Source of the DNA: Negativicutes bacterium
GTDB taxonomy: Bacteria > Bacillota_C > Negativicutes > Sporomusales_B > JARLHX01
Reading direction: 5' to 3'
DNA: 52,882 bases
Assembly (NCBI GenBank): GCA_031292015.1
Contig: JARLHY010000019.1
Coordinates: 1 to 52,882 of the forward strand
Positions 1 to 9,040 of this stretch are shown here, piece after piece (the stretch's first letter is position 1; each line of letters starts with the position of its first letter). The translations under genes and the position numbers were made by a program. The notes beneath the pieces were generated by a model. The model was not told the DNA's origin, made no database searches, and worked only from the letters and a program-made list of their open reading frames with translations.

Positions 1-45
1 GCCTATCCGGACGGTTAGAACAGCTTCAACCGCCCAAAACAAGAA

Positions 46-79
46 ATCCCGCCGCTCCTCGAAAAAAGGGCGGCGGGAT
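46..79 (-). terminator. Terminator after pdxT
   Basis: A 10-bp GC-rich inverted repeat (ATCCCGCCGC with GCGGCGGGAT) lies just past the pdxT stop. On the minus strand it is followed by a T-rich stretch, as expected of an intrinsic terminator ending the pdxST operon. Confidence 0.75.
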
Positions 80-90
80 CAAAATTTTTA

Positions 91-666
91 TTACACTTCG
101 CCACTTATCATGGCGATGAAATATTTGTGAATTCGATCGTCCCGGGTCAGTTCGGGATGAAACGAAGTGGCGAGCAGTTTTTCCTGTCTGGCCACAACGG
201 CATATTTATCCACCGAAGCCAGCACGTTAACCTCCGGCCCGACTTCTTCGATATAGGGAGCGCGGATAAACACCGCCCGCACCGGTTCCGGACCAAACTC
301 CGGCACGTTGAGATCGGCTTCGAAGCTCTCCCGCTGGCGGCCGCTGGCGTTGCGCCGCACCTTGATATTCATCAGCCCCAGCCGCGGCTGATCGCTGGCA
401 ATGATATCCCTGGCCAGGACGATCATGCCGGCACAGGTGCCGTAAATGGCCATGCCATCGGCGGCCCGGCTTTTTATCTTTTCCATCAGGCCCCAGTCGA
501 TCAGCATTTTTCCGATAGTCGTACTCTCGCCGCCAGGGATGATAAGTCCCGCAACATCGTCCAGCTCATCCGGTTTTCTGATTTCGACCGCTTCGACGCC
601 GCAGTGCTCCAGCATGATCCGGTGTTCGCGAAAGGCGCCCTGCAGGGCGAGTACGCCGACTTTCAC
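91..666 (-). CDS. pdxT: Pyridoxal 5'-phosphate synthase, glutaminase subunit PdxT
   Basis: Class-I glutamine amidotransferase that supplies ammonia to PdxS in the DXP-independent route to pyridoxal 5'-phosphate. The 191-residue length is normal for PdxT. The N-terminus (KVGVLALQGAFREH) and the PGGESTT motif are family signatures. The nucleophile Cys lies in YGTCAGM near residue 78, and the SFHPEL motif near residue 170 supplies the catalytic His and Glu. The start is a GTG two bases beyond the pdxS stop, so the two subunits are translated as a tight pair and should form the usual 12+12 complex. A terminator follows. Confidence 0.96.
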   Translation of the reverse strand: MKVGVLALQGAFREHRIMLEHCGVEAVEIRKPDELDDVAGLIIPGGESTTIGKMLIDWGLMEKIKSRAADGMAIYGTCAGMIVLARDIIASDQPRLGLMNIKVRRNASGRQRESFEADLNVPEFGPEPVRAVFIRAPYIEEVGPEVNVLASVDKYAVVARQEKLLATSFHPELTRDDRIHKYFIAMISGEV

Positions 667-668
667 GT

Positions 669-1550
669 CTACCAGCCCCGTTCCTGCATCCGCTCGTTGG
701 GTGCGAGGGTCGAAATCTCCAGGCCCGGCATGGCTTCGCCGAGGTCCTGGGACACTTCGGCCAGCACTTTGGGATCATTATAGTAGGTGGTCGCCGCGAC
801 GACGGCCTTGGCCCTTTTGGCCGGATCAGCGGATTTGAAGATCCCCGACCCGACAAAGATGCCATCGCAGCCCAGCTGCATCATCAGAGCAGCATCGGCG
901 GGAGTCGCGATACCGCCGGCGGCGAAATTGACCACCGGCAGACGGCCCAGTTTCTTGGTTTCTATTACGAGATCGTAAGACGCACCGATATTTTTGGCAA
1001 ACGCCGCCACTTCTTCTTCCGGCAGATTTTGCAGCTGACGGATTTCGCCCATGACCATCCGGATATGTTTCACAGCTTCCACGACATTGCCGGTACCGGG
1101 TTCGCCCTTGGTGCGGATCATGGCCGCGCCTTCGCCGATACGGCGCAGAGCTTCGCCCAGATTCTTCGCGCCACAGACAAAGGGCACCTTGAACTGGTGT
1201 TTATTGATATGAAACTTGTCGTCGGCAGGGGTAAGCACTTCGCTTTCATCAATATAGTCCGCTCCAAGCGCTTCCAAAATCTGAGCCTCGACAAAATGCC
1301 CGATCCGGGCTTTGGCCATGACCGGAATGGTCACGGCATCCATGATCCGTTGAATAATCGTCGGGTCGGCCATCCTTGCCACTCCGCCGGCGGCCCTGAT
1401 GTCGGACGGAACCCGTTCCAGCGCCATGACTGCGCAGGCGCCGGCGACTTCGGCGATCTTAGCCTGCTCAGGTGTGGTCACATCCATGATAACGCCGCCC
1501 TTGAGCATTTCCGCCAGGCCAGCCTTTACTCGAAAAGTACCCTGTTCCAT
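669..1550 (-). CDS. pdxS: Pyridoxal 5'-phosphate synthase, synthase subunit PdxS
   Basis: TIM-barrel synthase that condenses ribose 5-phosphate, glyceraldehyde 3-phosphate and PdxT-derived ammonia into pyridoxal 5'-phosphate. At 293 residues it is full length for the highly conserved family. Visible signatures include the N-terminal [20 protein letters not shown], the [14 protein letters not shown] segment and the [13 protein letters not shown] phosphate-binding segment. The ATG is preceded by GGAGG at good spacing. pdxT follows immediately, and a recognisable promoter lies 55 bp upstream. Confidence 0.97.
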   Translation of the reverse strand: MEQGTFRVKAGLAEMLKGGVIMDVTTPEQAKIAEVAGACAVMALERVPSDIRAAGGVARMADPTIIQRIMDAVTIPVMAKARIGHFVEAQILEALGADYIDESEVLTPADDKFHINKHQFKVPFVCGAKNLGEALRRIGEGAAMIRTKGEPGTGNVVEAVKHIRMVMGEIRQLQNLPEEEVAAFAKNIGASYDLVIETKKLGRLPVVNFAAGGIATPADAALMMQLGCDGIFVGSGIFKSADPAKRAKAVVAATTYYNDPKVLAEVSQDLGEAMPGLEISTLAPNERMQERGW

Positions 1551-1604
1551 CGTAATTACCTCCTACATATCACCAGCGTTTAATAGCATCGGGAAGTGTT
1601 CCTT

Positions 1605-1633
1605 ATTCTACCCCAACCTGAAATCATATTCAA
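1605..1633 (-). promoter_or_regulatory. Probable sigma-A promoter of pdxST
   Basis: On the minus strand TTGAAT, a 17-bp spacer and TAGAAT precede pdxS by about 55 bp. The spacing is ideal and the -10 matches 5 of 6 consensus bases. Confidence 0.5.
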
Positions 1634-1696
1634 TATTTTGATGATGATACTTCAGTTTTCCCTGCCTGAGCGACAAAATTCGCCGGGAAACCGAAA

Positions 1697-1720
1697 AGGC
1701 ACCTGAGGGTTCAGGTGCCT
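1697..1720 (-). terminator. Terminator after the P5C-reductase-like gene
   Basis: A perfect 10-bp hairpin (AGGCACCTGA with TCAGGTGCCT, 4-nt loop) starts two bases past the stop at 1723. On the minus strand it is followed by TTTTCGG. Confidence 0.75.
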
Positions 1721-1722
1721 GC

Positions 1723-2415
1723 CTATTTTTTTTGTCTGGCCCGCACAGCCCGGACAATCTGCCGGGCGAAAGGGCCAAGATTCTGGTCGGCGTAGGCCTT
1801 CATAATGCCGGCGGCCACCTGCCGGATGGCGCTTTTGATGATCGCCGGATTGGTCACCCCCTGCTGCTGCAGGCCGTCTTCGATATAGACAGCCGCCTCC
1901 AGCGCTTTCTCGGCGGCGATGGTGTTGATGATCCCGACTATGTCGGCTTTACCGACCAGTACGTGGCCGGCGGCGGAAAAGATATCGGCGACCATGGCGG
2001 TCAGTTCCACCGGGCGATCATTGATGATGATCACCGGATCAACGCCTGCAGCCATCTCACCGGCCTGGCCCACGAATTTAACGCCGATACACTTGATGTG
2101 CCTGGCTGCGGTCTCTTCCAAAACATGCTGGGCAACATTGGTGGCGATATTGATGACGGTCAGCGGCAGCTTCTGTTGGTTGAAATCCTTGATACAGTTG
2201 ATTACTTCCGGATCAGGCACCGCCAGGATAACTGTTCGGAGCCCCACCAAGGCCTCGATGCTCGCGGCTGTCGTCAGACCCAGCTCATTGGCGACAGTCT
2301 CCAGTAAAACAGGGTCGCGGTCGTACACCGTCAACTCGACATGGCCCTTGAGGCGGCGGGCCAGTTCTCTCCCCATTCTCCCGACACCAATCAGTCCTGC
2401 TTGCAACAACTTCAC
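1723..2415 (-). CDS. Pyrroline-5-carboxylate reductase-like NAD(P)-binding protein
   Basis: A 230-residue member of the ProC/ComER-like family. The Rossmann glycine motif GLIGVGRMG is at the N-terminus, followed by the IINDRP and IINTIAAEKALEAA segments and a helical C-terminal part resembling the ProC dimerisation domain. It is shorter than typical ProC (about 265-280), so the substrate need not be pyrroline-5-carboxylate; ComER-type homologues of similar size have poorly defined roles. The call of a reductase is by fold; a biosynthetic proline role is not shown by context. The start is ambiguous: GTG at 2415 has AGGGG directly adjacent, and an in-frame TTG three codons later is better spaced. 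It appears to be a single-gene unit with its own terminator. Confidence 0.7.
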   Translation of the reverse strand: MKLLQAGLIGVGRMGRELARRLKGHVELTVYDRDPVLLETVANELGLTTAASIEALVGLRTVILAVPDPEVINCIKDFNQQKLPLTVINIATNVAQHVLEETAARHIKCIGVKFVGQAGEMAAGVDPVIIINDRPVELTAMVADIFSAAGHVLVGKADIVGIINTIAAEKALEAAVYIEDGLQQQGVTNPAIIKSAIRQVAAGIMKAYADQNLGPFARQIVRAVRARQKK

Positions 2416-2493
2416 CCCTGTCGATAAAGCTTATTAACCTACCATATAGTTATAGTATGTGCCGCCGCCGGCTGAAGCCACCGCGGGCGCGAA

Positions 2494-2607
2494 TTATCGC
2501 CGAGGTCTTATTTTATCGGCAATCGTCTTCAGCGCCACATCCAGCACTTCACACAGCACGGACAGGCAAATCGCCATGGCTGTTACAATGCGTTCGGCCA
2601 TCGCCAT
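2494..2607 (-). CDS. Possible small protein of 35-37 residues
   Basis: A short minus-strand frame starts at ATG 2607 or, more likely, ATG 2601, which has a run of six G at about 6-nt spacing. It ends in TAA at 2494. The product begins MAERIVTAMAIC, has a hydrophobic first half that could be one short membrane helix, and ends in a basic KIRPRR tail. The segment lies in a 430-bp space between two divergent genes. No family is recognised. The rest of the space (2416-2493 and 2608-2846) shows nothing except the region upstream of the PhoH gene. Confidence 0.35.
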   Translation of the reverse strand: MAMAERIVTAMAICLSVLCEVLDVALKTIADKIRPRR

Positions 2608-2846
2608 CCCCCCGCTTTTTGTCTTGGTATCATTATAGCACAGCCCTCGCCAGGAAGCGCCCGGGGGGCCGGAGCACCGGACCGGCCAGTCCCAGATATA
2701 GTGGCCATGCCCGCGTTTTTTAGCGACAAATAGCTATATGCTGTTAATATTTCCTTAACAAACCAACAAAAATAATGCGGTCGATAGTGGTTTACGCTAT
2801 AATGAAAATAGATATGGCACTTCCTGTCAAAAGAAGGGGGATCTAC

Positions 2847-4232
2847 TTGAACAAGTATTACGTGCTTGATACTAATGTTTTACTGTATTCTCCCCAAGCT
2901 ATCTTTGCCTTCAACGAGCATGTGGTAGTCATTCCGGAAGTGGTGCTGGAAGAACTGGACCGGTTCAAATCCGAGTCCTCCGAGCGCGGCGCCCATAGCC
3001 GGCAGGTCAGCAGAATCATTGATGACCTGCGCACCCAGGGAGACCTTCTTTCCGGCATTCCCATCAACAATCAGGGCGGCATTCTGCGGATTGAAACCAA
3101 CTGCCAGGAAGCGGCCATGCCGGCCCACTGGGACCGCGCCAAAGCCGACAACCGCATTCTTCAGGTCTGCAAAGGCCTGGCCGATGAAGGCCGGCCCACC
3201 GTCCTGGTGAGCCGCGACACCAACATGCGGGTCAAGTCGGTTATTTTGAATGTCCTGGCTGAAGATTTCCGCAACGACAAGGTCGCGGCCATCGAGGAAC
3301 AATACACCGGACGGACCATTGTCTATGCCTCCTCAGAGACGATCAACAGTTTCCACCAGGATGACACCAACTTCCTCGACCCCGCCGCCGTGGGGCAATA
3401 CGACGAAGACAGCCAGACCCTTCACACTCCCAGTTTCGTCACCAACCAGTTCATGCTGATCCGCTCGACTGACAACGACCGGCACACGGGGCTGGGGCGG
3501 TTTGACGGCGAGAAGATCGTCCACCTCAAGTTTCGCAACCGAAACCCTTTCGGCGTTTCACCGCGCAATATCGGACAGGTCTTTATGCAGGAATGCCTGA
3601 TGATGGGTGCGGATGAAGCGCCGCTTGTTATTATCAAGGGTCCGGCCGGCACCGCCAAGACTTTCTACTCGCTGGCGGTGGGCCTCTACCAGCATCTGGA
3701 CTGCCGGCCGCGGGAATACAACCATCTGCTGATCTGCCGGCCCAACATCCCGATGGACGAGGATATCGGCTTTTTGCCCGGCTCGGAAAACGAAAAAATC
3801 AGCCCCTTCATGCGGGGCGTCCGCGACAATCTTTTCACCCTGATGTCCGGTCATATGGCCACCGAATCCAAGGAAATCGCCCAGGTGGAAGACACGGTGC
3901 AGATGCTGTTCGAGAAGCGGATCATCCAGACGGAAGCCCTGGCCTACCAGCGCGGCCGGTCTCTTTATAAATACTGGATGATTCTCGACGAAATGCAAAA
4001 CGCCACTCCCCGCCAGGCCAAAGGCGTGATCACCCGGCCCGGCCTGGGCACGAAGATCATCCTTCTCGGCGACCCTGAGCAAATCGACAACCCCTTCCTG
4101 GACAGCCGCTCCAACGGACTATCCTATGCCAGCGAAAAAATGCGTGGCTCCAAGCTGTGCTTCCAGGTGACGCTTCAGCACGACGAATGCGAGCGCTCGC
4201 CGCTGGCAGCCGAAGCCGCCCTCAGACTGTAA
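2847..4232 (+). CDS. PIN domain-PhoH ATPase fusion (YlaK-type)
   Basis: A 461-residue protein with an N-terminal PIN nuclease domain joined to a PhoH ATPase. The PIN part (about 1-140) shows the acidic set D8 (VLDTN), E35/E36 (VVLEELDRF), D101 and D124 (VSRDTN), consistent with a metal-dependent RNase. The PhoH part has Walker A KGPAGTAKT near 264-272 and Walker B WMILDEMQNA, then GDPEQID. Family members are thought to be RNA helicase/ribonucleases. I chose the TTG at 2847 because it has AAGGGGG at good spacing and starts exactly at the conserved NKYYVLDTNV; upstream in-frame ATGs lack a ribosome site. It stands alone, with a strong terminator after it. Confidence 0.9.
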   Translation: MNKYYVLDTNVLLYSPQAIFAFNEHVVVIPEVVLEELDRFKSESSERGAHSRQVSRIIDDLRTQGDLLSGIPINNQGGILRIETNCQEAAMPAHWDRAKADNRILQVCKGLADEGRPTVLVSRDTNMRVKSVILNVLAEDFRNDKVAAIEEQYTGRTIVYASSETINSFHQDDTNFLDPAAVGQYDEDSQTLHTPSFVTNQFMLIRSTDNDRHTGLGRFDGEKIVHLKFRNRNPFGVSPRNIGQVFMQECLMMGADEAPLVIIKGPAGTAKTFYSLAVGLYQHLDCRPREYNHLLICRPNIPMDEDIGFLPGSENEKISPFMRGVRDNLFTLMSGHMATESKEIAQVEDTVQMLFEKRIIQTEALAYQRGRSLYKYWMILDEMQNATPRQAKGVITRPGLGTKIILLGDPEQIDNPFLDSRSNGLSYASEKMRGSKLCFQVTLQHDECERSPLAAEAALRL

Positions 4233-4242
4233 TAACGCCCAG

Positions 4243-4280
4243 AAAAGCCGGGGAATCTTGGTTGAGATTCCCCGGCTTTT
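4243..4280 (+). terminator. Terminator after the PIN-PhoH gene
   Basis: A perfect 16-bp hairpin (AAAAGCCGGGGAATCT with its complement, 6-nt loop) followed by TTTTTATTTT. It could also serve the minus-strand DUF445 gene that ends at 4321. Confidence 0.85.
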
Positions 4281-4320
4281 TATTTTGGCAATCAATCCAA
4301 GGCCTTTTAGAGCGGCCTTA

Positions 4321-5601
4321 CTACAGCCACCTTTGCAGCAGCGGCAACACGTACGGGTCATACCCGTAGTGGAGCAGCAAAAACAGCAGCAGCCCTACAA
4401 TACCGCCGACCACCGAGCCGTTGATCCTGATCCAGGCCAGATCTTCGCCGGCCTTGTCTTCGACAAACCGGTTGAGATCCTCGTCGCTGAGGCGCTGCAG
4501 GGCTTCCTTGACCACTGTCGCCACCAGGTTGTGCTCGATGTCGATAAATTCCCCCATAGCCATCTTCAGTCGGTCTTCCACCCAGTCCTGCAGGTCGGTG
4601 TCGGCGCGGAAGGTATCCCAGAGCTTTTCGATCTGCTGGCTGATCCAGGCTGCGGCGCCGGCAGGCGTGGCGCTCTCCAGCGCCAGCCCGATCAGGGTGG
4701 TCAGAGCTTCCTCCAGTTCGAGCCGGCCGGCCAGCCCTTGCTGCCAGGCGAGAATACCGCTTTGCCAGGCAGGGTCGGTGCCGAGTTTTTCCCCGGCGGC
4801 GGACAGCCTGGCCCGGATCCAGCACCGTATCGAGTGCTCGCGGTCGGTGACGTCAAGCAGAAACTGCCGGGCCTCGCCGTGCAGCACCACCGCCGCCTCG
4901 GCCAGATTCAGGGTATCAGTCAGTTCGGCTATATCCAAAATGAGCCGCTGCCACCAGCTCTGGCTGACGTCGTCCCTGACTTTTTCCAGGTAGTCCTGGA
5001 TGGCCTGCCGGGTGCTGTCCTTGTCGACAATCACTTGCAGTTCAGCCAGAATATAGTCCAGCAGCCGGTCCATTTCGCCGCTGGCAAGCCCCCAGCCCAG
5101 CAGCTGCCGCAGTTTCCCGGCCAGCTGGCCTTCCGCCAGGTACTTCTTCAGGAGCTTTTGGCCGTACTTTGCCAGGGCCGACGGGGCTACCCCCTCGAGA
5201 ATATCTTCAGCATAGCGGGCCACAAGGCTGTGAAACAAGGTTCTGCGGTCCCGGTTTTCCATCCAGCCGATGGCCAGATCGACGATCCGGGTGCCTGCCA
5301 GCCGCCGCTTGATGGATTCTTTGCTCAGCAGCTCGTTCTGCACCGCGGCGGCGATAGCCTGGATCATCTTGTCCCGGTTGCTGGGGATAAGGGCTGTATG
5401 CCAGGGAAAGCCCAACGGCCGGCGAAACAGCGCCGTGACGGCAAACCAGTCGGCCAGTCCCCCGACCAGGGCGGCTTCGGACACAAGGTAGAACAGCTTG
5501 ATCAGCAGCGGCTGCGGATAGTAGTGATGGGCGGCCGCGGCGGCGGCAAACACGGCGAATACCAGGGTGAGGACCCTGTTGGCTTTTTTGCGGTAGTTCA
5601 T
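4321..5601 (-). CDS. DUF445 family membrane protein (second copy)
   Basis: A DUF445 (YheB-like) protein of about 426 residues with unknown function. It opens with hydrophobic segments (VLTLVFAVFAAAAAAHHYYP), then carries the family landmark GGLADWFAVTALFRRPLG and IPSNRDKMI. A long helical, coiled-coil-like central region follows, and it closes with INGSVVGGIVGLLLFLLLHY, a C-terminal membrane anchor. The ATG at 5601 overlaps the stop of the upstream paralogue (ATGA), so the genes are translationally coupled; a GTG at 5610 is an alternative start. The pair shares order and motifs throughout, indicating tandem duplication. Confidence 0.85.
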   Translation of the reverse strand: MNYRKKANRVLTLVFAVFAAAAAAHHYYPQPLLIKLFYLVSEAALVGGLADWFAVTALFRRPLGFPWHTALIPSNRDKMIQAIAAAVQNELLSKESIKRRLAGTRIVDLAIGWMENRDRRTLFHSLVARYAEDILEGVAPSALAKYGQKLLKKYLAEGQLAGKLRQLLGWGLASGEMDRLLDYILAELQVIVDKDSTRQAIQDYLEKVRDDVSQSWWQRLILDIAELTDTLNLAEAAVVLHGEARQFLLDVTDREHSIRCWIRARLSAAGEKLGTDPAWQSGILAWQQGLAGRLELEEALTTLIGLALESATPAGAAAWISQQIEKLWDTFRADTDLQDWVEDRLKMAMGEFIDIEHNLVATVVKEALQRLSDEDLNRFVEDKAGEDLAWIRINGSVVGGIVGLLLFLLLHYGYDPYVLPLLQRWL

Positions 5602-6854
5602 ATCTGCCACCAGTAGGTCAGAAGAAAAATCAGGATTCCGGCCAGTCCGCCGACCACCGAGCCGTTGATCCGGATCATCTGCAGATCGTTGCCCACCCGG
5701 GCTTCGATAAACTCGACCAGTGCCGGAGTGGAAAGCTGACTGAGCCGTTCCCGGACAATGGTGCCGATCTGGGCGTGATGCGTGTCCACCAGCCTGCTGA
5801 GCCCCTGTCTGACCAATTCACCAAGCGTCTGCTGCTGAGCGACATTCTGCCCAAGCCTCTTCACCAGACCTTCCACCTGAGCGTCGACCCATTTGTGAAA
5901 CAGAGCTTTGCCGCTGTCGGTGGCAGCGGCTGCCAAAAGCGCCTGAGTCAGGGCGTCAAGCTGATCCGGCAGGCCGGCCCAGCCGGCGATGAATTCATTT
6001 TTCCGGGCTTCGAACCGGGCCTGGGTGTCGGGATCGCCGGCCAGCCGCTCGGCAAATTCTTCGGCGCGCTGGCGGAGCATGGCCCGCAGGGGATGCTCCA
6101 GGTCCCGCAATTCTTCCAGGAAGGTGCCGATTTTCCGCTGCAGCAGCTTAGCCAGATTTGCCGATGTAAGGCCCATCTGTTCAATGATCCGGCCGGCCAG
6201 ACGCCGCCGCTGCATATCCTTTTCATAGACCTGCCTGGCTTCGCTGAGCAGTTCGGCCAGTAGAGTCCGGACCTGGGGTTGCTCAATAAACAGGCCGAGC
6301 TCGCTTACAACGAAATCAACCAGTTTGTCGAAATAACCGTTTCTTACCGACCAGCCCAGCGCCTGGGCCAAAAGCGGCGTAAGCGCAAGTTTTCCGGCAT
6401 GATTTCTGATCAGGTCGGCCAGGAAATGGCCGACTTTGGCTGGGTTTATTTTTTCCAGGACGTCCTCGCCAATCCTGCCGGCGAATTCTTTGAGATGAGT
6501 CTTGCCACCGTAGTTGGCGAGATATTCGATCAGCAGCGCCGCCATATCATAGCGGCTCAAGGTATCCTTGATATTTTCCTTGGTGAGCAGTTCCTGTTCC
6601 ACCATATCAATGATGGCTTGCGAGATTCGCTCCCGGTTGCGGGGAATGATCGCAGTCCGGAAGGGAATGCCGAGAGGCCTGCGAAACAACGCGGCCACGG
6701 CGAACCAGTCGGCCAGCCCGCCTACCATCGCCGCGCTGCAGCCGCTGGTGATGACGCCGCCGAGGAAAGTATGGCTGAAGGGGTAGCTTACGGCGAAGCC
6801 CAGGGAAACCAGGCCCAAGGTTATGGTCGCTTTATGCTTGTTGGTTGCCGTCAC
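5598..6854 (-). CDS. DUF445 family membrane protein (first copy)
   Basis: A DUF445 protein of about 418 residues and paralogue of the adjacent downstream gene. Shared marks are the N-terminal membrane segment, GGLADWFAVAALFRRPLG, IPRNRERISQAI, the long helical middle and the C-terminal INGSVVGGLAGILIFLL anchor. The start chosen is GTG 6854, with GGAGG eight bases upstream; a GTG three codons earlier overlaps that site. The two proteins may form a hetero-oligomer at the inner membrane, which is inference. The 149 bp between this gene and ilvB2 (6864-7012) shows no clear element. Confidence 0.85.
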   Translation of the reverse strand: MTATNKHKATITLGLVSLGFAVSYPFSHTFLGGVITSGCSAAMVGGLADWFAVAALFRRPLGIPFRTAIIPRNRERISQAIIDMVEQELLTKENIKDTLSRYDMAALLIEYLANYGGKTHLKEFAGRIGEDVLEKINPAKVGHFLADLIRNHAGKLALTPLLAQALGWSVRNGYFDKLVDFVVSELGLFIEQPQVRTLLAELLSEARQVYEKDMQRRRLAGRIIEQMGLTSANLAKLLQRKIGTFLEELRDLEHPLRAMLRQRAEEFAERLAGDPDTQARFEARKNEFIAGWAGLPDQLDALTQALLAAAATDSGKALFHKWVDAQVEGLVKRLGQNVAQQQTLGELVRQGLSRLVDTHHAQIGTIVRERLSQLSTPALVEFIEARVGNDLQMIRINGSVVGGLAGILIFLLTYWWQI

Positions 6855-7012
6855 GCCTGCCACCTCCCGGCCTGTTCACTGTCCGCCGCAAAACCCGCCG
6901 CTCTGCAGTCCGTAAACGGACGCCGGTCAAGCGAGGAACTCTGTTACTATTATGTTTTACCGAAAGTGCTAAAATCCCTGCCCTTTCGAAATTAATCCTG
7001 GCCAGAGGGCCT

Positions 7013-8677
7013 TCAGCCCATTTCCACGTATTCGTCCAGCGACGCGCCGGGGGCGATCATCGGGTCCACCAGGTCGCCTTGGGCGATATCAGCGACAATC
7101 ACCATCGGTTTCTTATCGCTCCAGGCTGCGGCAAAGGCTTGCCTGAACCCGTCCGGGGTGCCGGTCTGACAGCCATCCACGCCGCAGGAGCGGGCCTGGC
7201 CGACGAAATCCATTGGCCGCGGGACGAGGCTGGCCGAGTAGCGCCCCTTGTAGAAAAGCTGCTGCCATTGGCGAACCATACCCAGACAGCGGTTATCGAT
7301 GACAACGGCGATAACCGGCAGGTTGTAGGTAGCGATGGTATAAAGCTCCATAGCGGTCATCTTGAAACCGCCGTCGCCGGCGATTGCAACGACCCGGGAC
7401 CCGGGAGCGGCGATCTGGGCTCCCATTGCCGCCGGCAGGCCAAACCCCATGGCCCCCAGCCCGCCTGAGGTCAGCCAGGTACCGGGAGCGTCGATGGCCA
7501 GATGCTGGGCGGCCCACATCTGATGCTGACCGACATCACTGGCAAAAATCACCGGTTGGCCGGCCACCTGCCGGGAGATCTCGCCCATGATCCAGGGGGC
7601 GGTCAGGCGCTCACCCCTATCGGGGGAAGCGAGCTGGCGCCGCCAGGACTCGATGGTCTGCCACCACTGGTCCAGGCAGCCGGGCTCGCCGGCATCCCGC
7701 AGCAGGGCCAGGAGGACCGGGAGCTCACCGACCAGCCCGATCAGGGCGGCGACGTTTTTCCCCACTTCCGACCGGTCGATATCGATGTGGATCAAGGTTT
7801 TGCCTTCCAGATAGCGGTGGCGGTCCCCGGTTACCCGATCGCTGAACCTGCTGCCGATCGCTATGATCAGGTCGGCGTTGACGACGGCGTTGTTGGCGGC
7901 TTTGTGACCATGCATACCGGTAAGGCCGAGAAACTGGGGATGATTGGCCGGCAGCCCGCCAAGCCCCATCAGCGTGCTGACCACCGGCAGACGGTACTTT
8001 TCAGCCAGTTGGCGGGCTTCACCGCTGGCCCCGCCCCGGGTAACGCCGCCGCCGATCACCATAACCGGACGGCGGGCAGCCGACAGGGCCGCAGCCGCCT
8101 GCCGGACAGCGTCGAGAACCTGGGGCGGCGGCTGAGCCGGTTTGGCTTCCTGCAAAACGGCGGGAATGTAATCAAGAGCGCCAATCATGACATCTCTCGG
8201 CAGATCGATCAGCACCGGCCCCGGCCGGCCACTGCCGGCGATGCGGAACGCCAGCCGCATGACCTCAGGTATCCGGGCCGGGTCCTTGACCAGAAAATTA
8301 TGTTTTGTCACCGACATGGTGATGCCGGTAATGTCTACTTCCTGAAAAGCGTCCCGGCCCAGGAGGGCGGTAGAAACCTGCCCGGTGATCGCCACCAGCG
8401 GTACCGAATCGAGATAAGCCGCCGCCAGACCGGTGACCAGGTTGGTGGCACCAGGCCCGGAAGTGGCGATACAGACCCCTACCCGGCCGCTAGCCCGGGC
8501 GTACCCATCAGCGGCGTGAACCGCCCCTTGTTCATGAACAGTCAGAATATGCTGCAGCGGAGCGTCATACAACGCGTCGTACAGCGGCATAATCTGCCCG
8601 CCGGGATAGCCGAAAACGGTGTCAACCTCCTGTTCCAGCAAACAGGCTACTACGGCCTCTGCTCCTGTCATGATCAT
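7013..8677 (-). CDS. ilvB: Acetolactate synthase large subunit, second copy
   Basis: A ThDP- and FAD-dependent enzyme that condenses pyruvate with pyruvate or 2-oxobutyrate in valine/leucine and isoleucine synthesis. It is 554 residues. The N-terminal ThDP domain has FGYPGGQIMPLYDAL, the catalytic Glu in HEQGAVHAADGYARASG and RDAFQEVDI. The C-terminal ThDP domain has GLGAMGFGLPAAMGAQ and the GDGGF metal motif. It is a close paralogue of the ilvB at 10974-12635 and stands at the end of the ilv-leu run behind its own Ile-type T-box. No small-subunit gene adjoins it, so it must share the IlvN encoded at 10147-10671 or act alone. ATG 8677 has GGAGGCGG upstream. Confidence 0.93.
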   Translation of the reverse strand: MIMTGAEAVVACLLEQEVDTVFGYPGGQIMPLYDALYDAPLQHILTVHEQGAVHAADGYARASGRVGVCIATSGPGATNLVTGLAAAYLDSVPLVAITGQVSTALLGRDAFQEVDITGITMSVTKHNFLVKDPARIPEVMRLAFRIAGSGRPGPVLIDLPRDVMIGALDYIPAVLQEAKPAQPPPQVLDAVRQAAAALSAARRPVMVIGGGVTRGGASGEARQLAEKYRLPVVSTLMGLGGLPANHPQFLGLTGMHGHKAANNAVVNADLIIAIGSRFSDRVTGDRHRYLEGKTLIHIDIDRSEVGKNVAALIGLVGELPVLLALLRDAGEPGCLDQWWQTIESWRRQLASPDRGERLTAPWIMGEISRQVAGQPVIFASDVGQHQMWAAQHLAIDAPGTWLTSGGLGAMGFGLPAAMGAQIAAPGSRVVAIAGDGGFKMTAMELYTIATYNLPVIAVVIDNRCLGMVRQWQQLFYKGRYSASLVPRPMDFVGQARSCGVDGCQTGTPDGFRQAFAAAWSDKKPMVIVADIAQGDLVDPMIAPGASLDEYVEMG

Positions 8678-8765
8678 TCTTGCCGCCTCCTCAAGCCGAA
8701 AATCGGAATTCGCCGATTTCCTTCAACTGTATTCTATCCATTGTTCCACCACCGGGAAAATAAAA

Positions 8766-9012
8766 GCCGCCCCTATCGACGCGAGGCGTCAATAGGGGCG
8801 GATATCCGCGGTACCACCCTATACTCTACTCTTACTCACCGGCCCATCAGCCAGCTCCGCGGTAACGCGCGGACGCGTCTTTGCCTGGGCGCCTGACGCG
8901 CCTCGGTAAAGCAGTTCCTGGGTGATTTAATACTACAGCGCCGCGCCGGTTCGCACCATCCACCGACTCTCTGAAGCGGTTCTGCCGCGTATTCGTCCCA
9001 GTCATCACCTTT
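8766..9012 (-). ncRNA. T-box leader of ilvB2, isoleucine (AUC) specifier
   Basis: Read on the minus strand it shows the stem-I AGAGAG and GGATGGTGCGAACC segments and the T-box sequence AGGGTGGTACCGCGG at about 8806-8820. A terminator hairpin (8769-8800; CGCCCCTATTGACGC arm) follows. Aligning the base of stem I (CTGGG with CCCAG) with the second T-box in this window puts AUC (forward-strand 8924-8926) at the specifier position, read by isoleucine tRNA. Uncharged tRNA-Ile should therefore prevent termination and switch on the second acetolactate synthase. Confidence 0.9.
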
Positions 9013-9040
9013 TGGTATCAGTTGTCGTCAGTCTTCGTCG

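Noticed and set aside
2775..2846. Upstream extension of the PIN-PhoH gene
   Set aside because: No ribosome site at the upstream ATGs, and the extra residues precede the conserved PIN start; TTG 2847 is better supported.
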